DNA of 23,517 bases, taken from Fimenecus stercoravium. GTDB taxonomy: Bacteria > Bacillota > Clostridia > Oscillospirales > Acutalibacteraceae. Made by a program: the position numbers and the translations under genes. Where the stretch lies: contig DVIC01000102.1 of assembly GCA_018711545.1 (NCBI GenBank), forward strand, positions 1-23,517, written 5' to 3'. Below the pieces are notes generated by a model that was not told where the DNA came from, did no database searches, and worked only from the letters and a program-made list of their open reading frames with translations. Shown piece by piece: positions 15,414 to 21,218 of this stretch (position 1 is its first letter; every line of letters begins with the position of its first letter).

Positions 15414-16514
15414 ATGGCATACGAAATTGATAATGAACAGCAAAACGTAACCCATATTAAGGTCATCGGTGTCGGCGGCGGCGGCGGAAATGCCGTCAAC
15501 CGCATGGCGCAGGCAGGCTTTTCCGGCATTGAGCTCATCGCCGTGAACACCGACCGCCAAATGCTCAATTTCTCCAAGGCAACCCAAAAGATCCAAATCG
15601 GCGAAAAGCTGACGAACGGGCAGGGTGCCGGTGCGAAGCCCGAGATCGGGAAAAAGGCGGCGGAGGAAAGCCGCGACGCGATCATTGACGCGCTCAACGA
15701 TACCCAAATGGTCTTTATCACCGCCGGTATGGGCGGCGGTACGGGCACGGGTGCAGCGCCTGTGATCGCTGAGATTGCAAAAGAAAAGGGCATCCTCACT
15801 GTCGGTATCGTTACAAAGCCTTTTGCCTTTGAGGGCAAGCACCGCATGGATCAAGCGGAGGCGGGTATCGCCGAGCTTGCCGGGCATGTGGATTCGCTCG
15901 TCGTCATCCCGAACGAGCGCTTAAAGCAGGTCTCCGATCAGAAGATCACGCTGGCAAACGCCTTTGAGGTCGCGGACGACGTGCTGCGCTCGGGCGTGAA
16001 GAGCATTTCCGATCTGATCATCAACCCCGCGCTTATCAATTTGGACTTCGCCGATGTGACCGCCGTTATGAAGGACGCGGGTCACGCGCATATGGGCGTC
16101 GGCACCGCCACGGGCAAGGACAAGGCGGAGCAGGCTGCGCAGGCGGCGATCTCCAGCCCGCTGCTCGAATCCACTATCGACGGCGCAAAGGGCATCATCA
16201 TCAGCATTTCCGCTTCCGAGGATATCGGCCTTGAGGACATCGACACGGCGGCGGGCATCGTCCGTGCGGCTGCCGATGACGATGCGAACATCATCTTCGG
16301 CGTCGACCTCAAACCGGAGCTGGAGGATACCATGACCATCACCGTCATTGCGACGGGCTTCGGCAGCGATGCGAATGGTATGCCCAAAAAGCCGACCGAT
16401 GCGTTCGGCTTTGAAACGGACAAGCCTTTGGACGATATTTCCAGCACCAGCACGGGCTTCGACCCGAACGATGGGTACATCGATGTGCTGGACATCTTCA
16501 ACGGCAGAAAGTAA
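15414..16514 (+). CDS. ftsZ: Cell division protein FtsZ
   Basis: 366 aa tubulin-like GTPase that forms the division ring. Seen are the N-terminal GVGGGGGNAVNRM (19-31), the tubulin signature GGGTGTG (107-113) and the synergy loop NLDFADV (209-215), which supplies catalytic aspartates to the next subunit. Strong SD AGGAGG (15397-15402) lies 11 nt before the ATG. The C-terminus is short: a linker of about 30 residues and a final DVLDIFNGRK, which only loosely resembles the usual DIPxFLR partner-binding peptide. ftsA does not precede it. It has its own promoter and a strong terminator 27 nt after its stop codon. Confidence 0.98.
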   Translation: MAYEIDNEQQNVTHIKVIGVGGGGGNAVNRMAQAGFSGIELIAVNTDRQMLNFSKATQKIQIGEKLTNGQGAGAKPEIGKKAAEESRDAIIDALNDTQMVFITAGMGGGTGTGAAPVIAEIAKEKGILTVGIVTKPFAFEGKHRMDQAEAGIAELAGHVDSLVVIPNERLKQVSDQKITLANAFEVADDVLRSGVKSISDLIINPALINLDFADVTAVMKDAGHAHMGVGTATGKDKAEQAAQAAISSPLLESTIDGAKGIIISISASEDIGLEDIDTAAGIVRAAADDDANIIFGVDLKPELEDTMTITVIATGFGSDANGMPKKPTDAFGFETDKPLDDISSTSTGFDPNDGYIDVLDIFNGRK

Positions 16515-16540
16515 CTATTCTTGCGGTTTCTGTGTGCACA

Positions 16541-16573
16541 CCCCGCAGCGTTTCGGCGCTGCGGGGCTTTTTT
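16541..16573 (+). terminator. Intrinsic terminator of ftsZ
   Basis: A perfect 10-bp GC-rich stem, CCCCGCAGCG (16541-16550) with CGCTGCGGGG (16557-16566), loop TTTCGG, then C and six T. It ends the dcw transcript 7 bp before the next promoter. Confidence 0.95.
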
Positions 16574-16579
16574 CGCCCC

Positions 16580-16608
16580 TTGACACGCCGGGCGGAATCT
16601 CGTATATT
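16580..16608 (+). promoter_or_regulatory. Promoter of the GH4-PfkB operon
   Basis: Consensus TTGACA (16580-16585), a 17-nt spacer and TATATT (16603-16608). TCGTATA occurs at 16600-16606, over the -10, and again at 16617-16623, a possible weak operator. No cre-like site was recognised. Confidence 0.85.
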
Positions 16609-16650
16609 GTATTTATTCGTATACATTATTTATGCAGGGAGGAAGCAGCT

Positions 16651-18015
16651 ATGAAACTTACAGTGATCGGCGGGGGCGGCGTGCGCTCTATGTTCTTAGC
16701 AAAAAGCATTGCGCAAAAGGCGGAAACACTGCATATCGACCATCTCTGCTTTATGGATAACGATCCCCAAAAGCTGCGCATTTACGGCGGCATGGCCAAG
16801 CAGGTGGCGGCGCGCCTTTGCCCGGCGCTTGACTTTACCTTGACGGAAAACGCCGAAGAAGCCGTTCGCGACGCGGATTATGTCATCACCACCATCCGTG
16901 TGGGCGGCGATGATATGCGTGTGCGTGATGAACGCATTGCACTCGGCCACGGCATTCTCGGGCAGGAGACCACGGGCGCTGCAGGTTTTTCGTTTGCCAT
17001 GCGCAGTGTGCCCGCACTTGCAACGTATTGCGAGCTGATCCGCAAATACGCAAAGCCCGGCGTGAAAGTGTTCAATTTCACGAATCCTGCGGGTGTTGTG
17101 TCGCAGACGCTGCGCGATATGGGCTATGATTTTACTTACGGCATCTGTGACGCGCCCTCCGGGATGCTGCGCTCGTTTGCACTGCTTTACGGCGCCGACC
17201 CTGCCAAGATCCGCGGCGAGGTCTATGGGCTCAACCACCTTTCCTATTTTAAAAGCATCACGCTTGACGGACGGGAGATCCTCTCGGAGCTGATCGAAAA
17301 CGACGAAGTCTATGAAAAAACGGATCTGCGCTATTTTGAAAAGGATCTGCTGCGCGACCGCGGCTGCATTTTGAACGAATACCTTTATTATTTCTATTAC
17401 CGTGAGCAGGCGGTGCAGAATATTTTGCATGCCAAGCAAACGCGCGGCGAACAGATCGCCGAGATCAACCGCCATATGACCGCAGAATTGTCGGCATTAG
17501 ATCCGGAAACGGATTTTGACGAATCTTTATGCGTATTCAATCATTGGTACGGGATGCGCGAAAACAACTACATGGCGGAGGAAACGGGTATCCGCCGTAA
17601 AACGCCGTGGTCGTTTGACATTTACACGCCCGATGAGGGCGGCTACGCGGGCGTGGCGCTCTCCTTTATCCGTATCGCACAAAGCGGTAAGCCCGACAGC
17701 ATGATCCTATGCGTGCCGAACGAAGGTGCTATCGACGGACTTTTGGATAGCGACGTGGTCGAAATTACCTGCACGGTCACAGCGGACAGCTGCACCCCGC
17801 ACAAAATGGGCAGGGTGGACGAGCAGAATTTGGAGCTGATCCGCCGTGTCAAAAACTATGAGCGGCTCGCGTCGCTTGCATTGCGCACCAAAAGCCGTGC
17901 AGCGGCGGTGCAGGCGTTGACGCTGCATCCGCTGGTCAATTCGTATTCTCTTGGGAAAAAACTGACACAGGAATATATCGAACACAACAAGGACTATTGC
18001 GATGGCTGGGAATAA
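16651..18015 (+). CDS. Glycoside hydrolase family 4 (6-phospho-beta-glucosidase-like)
   Basis: 454 aa. GH4 enzymes cleave glycosidic bonds by an oxidation-elimination route that needs NAD+ and a divalent metal; many act on 6-phosphorylated disaccharides in the cytoplasm. Seen are the Rossmann start KLTVIGGGG (2-10) with acidic D36 for NAD binding, GQETTGAAGF (104-113), NFTNPAG (142-148), the metal-ligand cysteine in GICDAPSG (C166) and histidine in GLNHLSYF (H196). Phospho-beta-glucosidases usually read CNxP where this has CDAP, so the substrate is uncertain. The ATG at 16651 has GGGAGG 7 nt upstream; the frame open to 16348 lies over ftsZ and is rejected. It overlaps the kinase gene by 14 bp. 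Confidence 0.92.
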   Translation: MKLTVIGGGGVRSMFLAKSIAQKAETLHIDHLCFMDNDPQKLRIYGGMAKQVAARLCPALDFTLTENAEEAVRDADYVITTIRVGGDDMRVRDERIALGHGILGQETTGAAGFSFAMRSVPALATYCELIRKYAKPGVKVFNFTNPAGVVSQTLRDMGYDFTYGICDAPSGMLRSFALLYGADPAKIRGEVYGLNHLSYFKSITLDGREILSELIENDEVYEKTDLRYFEKDLLRDRGCILNEYLYYFYYREQAVQNILHAKQTRGEQIAEINRHMTAELSALDPETDFDESLCVFNHWYGMRENNYMAEETGIRRKTPWSFDIYTPDEGGYAGVALSFIRIAQSGKPDSMILCVPNEGAIDGLLDSDVVEITCTVTADSCTPHKMGRVDEQNLELIRRVKNYERLASLALRTKSRAAAVQALTLHPLVNSYSLGKKLTQEYIEHNKDYCDGWE

Positions 18016-18940
18016 AGCGTTTGCCGCAGGCATCGGCAGCACGAATATAGATTTATTGTATACGGGGCTGAAAAATCTTCCCACCGAGGGTGAGGAGGTT
18101 TATGCCGACGGCTTTTCTCTGCAGCTCGGCGGCGGCGCGCCTGCCACGCTGCTGCTGCTCTCTAAGCTCGGCGTACCTGTAAAAATCATAACGGAGCTGG
18201 GCGATGACCTGTTTTCACAGTTCGCCCGTGCGCAGTTTGCCGCCAATGGCGCAGAGCCCGTCAACCTGTATACGGGCGGCGGTATGCCGCTGAATATTTC
18301 GTCCTGCCTTGTTACGGCACAAGACCGCAGCTTTGTGTCTTACGGTCCCGGAAACCCGCGTGCGGACGAGGCGGCACAGGCGGCAGCGCTGGAGGCTTCT
18401 CAGGGTGCAAAGGTGATGCTCATGCAGCCGGGCGGGTTCCTTCCCGTCTATGAAAAGCTCAAGGCGCAGGGGACGACGCTGCTATTCGACTGCGGCTGGA
18501 GCGAGGATCTTTCTCTCGAAAAATACCGCCCCTATTTGGAACTTGCCGATTATTACACGCCGAACCAAAAAGAAGCGTGCAAATTGACGAACACAAGCAC
18601 CCCGCAGGCGGCGGCAGAAGTGCTTGCGCAGTATTTAGACCGTGTGCTCGTCAAGCTGGACCGCGACGGCTGCTTAGGGTATGAAAACGGCGAAATGTTC
18701 ACCGTGCCGCCCGTTTCTTTCGGTAAAGCCGTGGATGCTACGGGTGCGGGGGATGCGTTTTCGGCGGGATTTGCGTATGGGCTTTTCCACGGGTATGCGT
18801 TTGCGGACTGCCTGCTTTTGGGGAACATCACGGGCGGCAAATGCGTGAGTGCCGTCGGGTGTTTGGGTGCCTCCCTGACGGAAGCGGAACTGCTGGAGCG
18901 GTTCCGGAACGAACAGGTAAAACGCGGCATTTGCGTTTAG
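18002..18940 (+). CDS. PfkB-family carbohydrate kinase
   Basis: 312 aa ribokinase/PfkB-fold kinase that phosphorylates a sugar with ATP in the cytoplasm. Seen are the substrate-binding LGGGAPA (42-48), the lid region near 90-100, the ATP-side strand LVKLDRDGCLGY, and the family signature DATGAGDAF (245-253) with catalytic base D251. Fructokinase-like features are plausible, but the exact substrate cannot be read from sequence. The ATG at 18002 lies inside the end of the GH4 gene, with AAGGA about 7 nt upstream, so the two are translationally coupled and probably in one pathway. No transporter or PTS gene is adjacent. Confidence 0.92.
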   Translation: MAGNKAFAAGIGSTNIDLLYTGLKNLPTEGEEVYADGFSLQLGGGAPATLLLLSKLGVPVKIITELGDDLFSQFARAQFAANGAEPVNLYTGGGMPLNISSCLVTAQDRSFVSYGPGNPRADEAAQAAALEASQGAKVMLMQPGGFLPVYEKLKAQGTTLLFDCGWSEDLSLEKYRPYLELADYYTPNQKEACKLTNTSTPQAAAEVLAQYLDRVLVKLDRDGCLGYENGEMFTVPPVSFGKAVDATGAGDAFSAGFAYGLFHGYAFADCLLLGNITGGKCVSAVGCLGASLTEAELLERFRNEQVKRGICV

Positions 18941-18959
18941 ATATTTCGGATTGATCACG

Positions 18960-18997
18960 AACAACGCCTTACACTTTTTTAAGTGTAAGGCGTTGTT
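18960..18997. terminator. Bidirectional terminator between pfkB-type kinase and esterase
   Basis: A perfect 17-bp stem, 18960-18976 with 18981-18997, and a TTTT loop. It lies 20 bp past the kinase and 27 bp past the stop codon of the convergent esterase gene. The 3' T-tract is short on the plus strand, but stem length and position fit termination in both directions. Confidence 0.85.
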
Positions 18998-19023
18998 TTG
19001 TGACAATGCATTGTGCGGCGCGG

Positions 19024-20028
19024 TCAAACCGTATGTGCCTGTAAATACGCATGAATCAACGGCAGAACTGCCTCGTCATATTCGCCGAAGATACTCATAT
19101 TTTCACGGTTGAAGCCGTGTCCCGCACCTTCGATCACGTGCAGCTCGGCGTGCGCATACGTATCCGCCGCGCGCTGCGAATACGAAAGCGGTACTACCGG
19201 GTCTGCCGAGCCGTGTAAAATCAGAACGTCGCGGGTATAGCCGCGGATATTTTCATATACGTCGAACCCATGCAGCGCGCGCACATATTCACGCCCGACG
19301 GGCATCCCCGACATGGCAAAAGCGCTAAGCTGCAGGTCTGAGATCTGATCGGGGTCCCAGAAAAAATTTGTGATCTGCTCCGCCATGCTGAACCCCGGGT
19401 ACATGAGGATCAGTCCGCGGATCTCCGAAGGATGGCGTGCCGCGGTCAAAGCGGAAACAAGTCCGCCCTGGCTTGTACCCAGCAGGAAGATATTGTCTTT
19501 GTCGATGCCGTCCATCGCTTCAAAACGGCGCAGTACGGCTTCCAAATCCGAAACCTCCGTGAATACGGTCATATCGGTCGTTTCGCCGTCGCTTTTGCTG
19601 TTTGTGCTTCCGCCGCAGAAATCGAAGCAATATGCGGCATAGCCGTTTTGCGCAAGGTCGATGCAATAGGCGTTCATCGACGCATGCGTCAGTGAGAAGC
19701 TGTGCGATAATAGGACGACAGGCAGAGGCGTGGGTGCGCTTTTTGGCAAATACAGCTTGCCGTAAATATCGTTTTCCCCGTTTTTGCACCAAAGCTCCTG
19801 TACCGAATAAGCATACGGTATGCCTGCTTCTCGGTTCGGCGTAGACGTCTGGGGCTTTGTTGTTTGTGCGGCAGAGGCGGTCGCCTGCGGTTGCGTTTCT
19901 GACGGTGCTGCCGAAACCGTAGTGCCGGGCGAAGCGGTTGTGGTTACAGCCGTTTCCGGCTGATTGCCGCATCCCGCAAGCGACAGCAGAAAAGCAAAGC
20001 CAATGAATAAAGCAAAACTTCTTTTCAT
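19024..20028 (-). CDS. Lipoprotein alpha/beta-hydrolase, cinnamoyl/feruloyl esterase-like
   Basis: 334 aa. The N-terminus is a lipoprotein signal with lipobox LAGC (C20 lipidated), followed by a Thr/Ser/Ala/Pro-rich tether (about 21-65), so the enzyme sits on the outer face of the membrane. The alpha/beta-hydrolase triad is visible: GTSQGG (S186), SADPVV (D276) and GAGHGF (H304). The GxSQGG elbow and HGSADPVVP strand resemble cinnamoyl/feruloyl esterases of gut bacteria; other acyl esters or peptides remain possible. The start at 20028 was chosen because it begins the signal peptide and has GAGGG upstream; the ATG at 20064 would place 12 polar residues before it. The promoter is at 20079-20107. 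Confidence 0.88.
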   Translation of the reverse strand: MKRSFALFIGFAFLLSLAGCGNQPETAVTTTASPGTTVSAAPSETQPQATASAAQTTKPQTSTPNREAGIPYAYSVQELWCKNGENDIYGKLYLPKSAPTPLPVVLLSHSFSLTHASMNAYCIDLAQNGYAAYCFDFCGGSTNSKSDGETTDMTVFTEVSDLEAVLRRFEAMDGIDKDNIFLLGTSQGGLVSALTAARHPSEIRGLILMYPGFSMAEQITNFFWDPDQISDLQLSAFAMSGMPVGREYVRALHGFDVYENIRGYTRDVLILHGSADPVVPLSYSQRAADTYAHAELHVIEGAGHGFNRENMSIFGEYDEAVLPLIHAYLQAHTV

Positions 20029-20078
20029 AGTACCCTCTTTATGCTCCCTTACAGAACGGGTCAAAAATTTCCAATCCC

Positions 20079-20107
20079 ATCATAGCGCCCATATCGCTGG
20101 AAGTCAA
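20079..20107 (-). promoter_or_regulatory. Promoter of the lipoprotein esterase
   Basis: On the minus strand TTGACT (20107-20102), a 17-nt spacer and TATGAT (20084-20079). Transcription would start near 20072, giving a leader of about 45 nt. Confidence 0.75.
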
Positions 20108-20300
20108 GGGTATTCAAAGCGTAAAATACGGGTTCCCGCAAAGCGCATTTTTGGCGGATTCTTCAAAAATTTGTAATGACTTTACCTCTGATTATTTCAA
20201 GCCTGTTTGTTCCGCAAAATACAAAGCTATAATTTGGTTTTGCCGGCTCTTATTTTAATTGAATGCTTTGTATGCATCGCGCTGCTGAATTCCTTTCCGG
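20108..20300. other. AT-rich intergenic stretch without a gene
   Basis: No coding region is supported here. ATACAAAGC (20219-20227) and GCTTTGTAT (20265-20273) form a perfect 9-bp inverted repeat, 37 nt apart, of unknown meaning. The stretch lies between the esterase promoter and the last tRNA terminator. Confidence 0.5.
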
Positions 20301-20312
20301 CATCCGCAGACT

Positions 20313-20348
20313 AAAAAAGAATACCCCGTCATCTTCCGACGGGGTATT
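20313..20348 (-). terminator. Third leftward terminator hairpin after tRNA-Gly
   Basis: AATACCCCGTC (20320-20330) pairs perfectly over 11 bp with 20338-20348. On the minus strand six T (20318-20313) follow after one base. It is nearly the same stem as at 20467-20499. Confidence 0.85.
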
Positions 20349-20355
20349 GCTTCTT

Positions 20356-20375
20356 TGGAGCGGCTGATGGGAGTC
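20356..20375 (-). pseudogene. 20-nt 3'-end fragment of tRNA-Gly
   Basis: On the minus strand these bases equal the last 20 bases of the intact tRNA-Gly (20505-20524), including the encoded CCA and the 3' acceptor strand. The rest of a tRNA is absent upstream, so it cannot be functional. It appears to be the remnant of a duplicated tRNA-plus-terminator unit; a tRNA-targeting element's attachment site is the alternative. Confidence 0.75.
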
Positions 20376-20386
20376 TCCCGCGGACT

Positions 20387-20413
20387 AAAAAACAGTCCCC
20401 CGGACTGTTTTTT
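20387..20413. terminator. Middle terminator, 12-bp hairpin with A6/T6 flanks
   Basis: AAAAAACAGTCC (20387-20398) mirrors 20402-20413 perfectly with a CCC loop. The T6/A6 ends make it usable in both directions. It lies between the two duplicated copies. Confidence 0.8.
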
Positions 20414-20448
20414 GCGCGCTGCGGCGCGCCGTCCTGTTCTCCTCCACA

Positions 20449-20524
20449 CATCCGCAAACCAAAAAACCAATACCCCGTCGGGGGACGACGGGGTATTGGT
20501 TCTTTGGAGCGGCTGATGGGAGTC
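20449..20524 (-). repeat. Copy B of the terminator plus tRNA-end duplication
   Basis: This is the parent copy, joined to the intact tRNA-Gly. It differs from copy A by one extra base before the stem and by the loop sequence. Confidence 0.8.
20461..20499 (-). terminator. First terminator directly after tRNA-Gly
   Basis: A 13-bp perfect stem, 20467-20479 with 20487-20499, is followed on the minus strand by six T (20466-20461). It is 5 bp from the tRNA 3' end and ends the tRNA-Pro/tRNA-Gly transcript. Confidence 0.93.
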
Positions 20525-20578
20525 GAACCCACCTGTCAAGCTTGGGAAGCTTGCATTCTACCGATGAACTACAGCCGC
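20505..20578 (-). tRNA. tRNA-Gly (anticodon CCC)
   Basis: 74 nt including an encoded CCA. The acceptor stem GCGGCTG/CAGCCGC is perfect. The D stem is GTTC/GAAT, the anticodon stem CAAGC/GCTTG with loop TTCCCAA (anticodon at 20546-20544), and the T arm GTGGG-TTCGACT-CCCAT. It reads GGG glycine codons. It follows tRNA-Pro by 40 nt and shares its promoter. Confidence 0.96.
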
Positions 20579-20618
20579 ATATGCGAATGACGCGGCAAAA
20601 CGCGCGCGTCATTCGATT

Positions 20619-20694
20619 TGGTCCGAGTGGCGAGACTTGAACTCACGGCCTCTTGACCCCCAGTCAAGCGCGCTACCAGCTGCGCCACACCCGG
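20619..20694 (-). tRNA. tRNA-Pro (anticodon GGG)
   Basis: 76 nt including an encoded CCA. The acceptor CCGGGTG/CACTCGG has one G-U; the D stem is GCGC/GCGC, the anticodon stem CTTGA/TCAAG with loop CTGGGGG (anticodon at 20661-20659), and the T arm GTGAG-TTCAAGT-CTCGC. The discriminator is A, as is usual for tRNA-Pro. It is the first gene of the two-tRNA unit. Confidence 0.96.
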
Positions 20695-20735
20695 ATATAC
20701 TGCATTTGCCGAAAGCATCGGCAAACTGCTCGAAT

Positions 20736-20764
20736 ATAGTAGCACAAGATTCAGAAATTTGCAA
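20736..20764 (-). promoter_or_regulatory. Promoter of the tRNA unit
   Basis: On the minus strand TTGCAA (20764-20759), a 17-nt spacer and TACTAT (20741-20736). An 8-bp inverted repeat, TTTGCCGA/TCGGCAAA (20705-20712 / 20718-20725), lies between the start site and tRNA-Pro and may aid 5' processing. Confidence 0.7.
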
Positions 20765-20858
20765 GAGGATTTTTACAATTTTCCGTATTTTTGTGCTTTT
20801 CGGCTTCGGGAAAGCTGCGCACAGGCGGATTTCGCATATTTCCTTTTCGATTTTCAAA

Positions 20859-20887
20859 TTGACAAAGCAGACGCACACTTTTATACT
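20859..20887 (+). promoter_or_regulatory. Promoter of the GH38-like gene
   Basis: Consensus TTGACA (20859-20864), a 17-nt spacer and TATACT (20882-20887). The predicted start (about 20893-20895) falls exactly at the outer base of the long helix 20893-20920 / 21144-21171. Bases 20765-20858 hold no recognised gene. Confidence 0.8.
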
Positions 20888-20892
20888 GAACA

Positions 20893-21176
20893 TAAGCTGC
20901 CGGGAATCGAACACAATATGGTTTTCAGCGGACGCTTTGGGCGCGGGCTGCGTTAAAAAGCTTGAAATACGTCAAGTATTCCCTCGCTTTTGTGCCTTGC
21001 CCGCGCAAAAATCCCATCGCTGAAAACTGCTGTGCACCGAAAACGATGGCGGCAGGGATAGAATTTTCGTTTTGAACACGCAGGCAGGCTGCCGCCTGCC
21101 AAGGGTGAAAAAGGGAAAGTCCGCCGTGTCGGCGCGTTTTCGGCATATCGGGTTCGACTCTCGGCAGCTTAAAGTT
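20893..21176 (+). promoter_or_regulatory. Long structured 5' leader (candidate unknown RNA element)
   Basis: The leader is about 325 nt from predicted start to start codon. Its first 28 nt (20893-20920) can pair with 21144-21171 at 25 of 28 positions, including a run of 13. Inside are GTTTTCAGCG/CGCTGAAAAC (20921-20930 / 21018-21027), GCGCGGGC/GCCCGCGC (20941-20948 / 20999-21006), AAAAGC/GCTTTT (20956-20961 / 20986-20991), AAAACGA/TCGTTTT (21040-21046 / 21066-21072) and GGCAGGC/GCCTGCC (21083-21089 / 21094-21100). The 3' arm holds a T-arm-like TTCGACT loop (21153-21159). No known riboswitch, T-box, SRP, RNase P or tmRNA signature fits. It could instead be a relic element with inverted ends. 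Confidence 0.5.
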
Positions 21177-21218
21177 ATGTGCGGCTATTGTGCAAGCGCC
21201 GCCAAAAGGAGCATCCGC

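Larger units (their letters stand above)
20301..20375 (-). repeat. Copy A of a terminator plus tRNA-end duplication
   Basis: This stretch matches 20449-20524 closely: shared CATCCGCA edge, six A, hairpin arms of the same sequence, TTCTTTGGAGCGGCTGATGG and GAGTC, with changes mainly in the hairpin loop. The match stops abruptly after 20 bases of tRNA-Gly sequence. Confidence 0.8.

Noticed and set aside
16348..16650. 101-residue N-terminal extension of the GH4 protein
   Set aside because: It crosses the end of ftsZ, its terminator and the operon promoter; the ATG at 16651 has a good SD and starts at the Rossmann strand.
20356..20524. attL/attR of an integrated element at tRNA-Gly
   Set aside because: The repeated stretch includes the downstream terminator, only about 74 bp separate the two copies and no integrase is nearby; tandem duplication and decay is simpler.
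20255..20612. Small leftward ORFs running through the tRNA-Gly region
   Set aside because: They translate tRNA and terminator sequence; repeated peptide motifs arise from the DNA duplication, not from protein homology.
20637..21023. 128-aa plus-strand ORF over tRNA-Pro and the GH38 promoter
   Set aside because: It is antisense to an intact tRNA, runs through the promoter and leader stems and has no recognisable domain.
20893..21218. T-box, cobalamin riboswitch, SRP RNA, RNase P RNA or tmRNA in the leader
   Set aside because: GGGAAAGTCCG looks like part of an RNase P core and TTCGACT like a tRNA/tmRNA T loop, but the partner motifs of each class (T-box antiterminator, B12 box, SRP apical loop, RNase P 3' core, tmRNA tag and CCA end) are absent or misplaced.
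21072..21218. 49-residue N-terminal extension of the GH38-like protein
   Set aside because: It has no RBS and runs through the structured leader; the family start follows the ATG at 21219.
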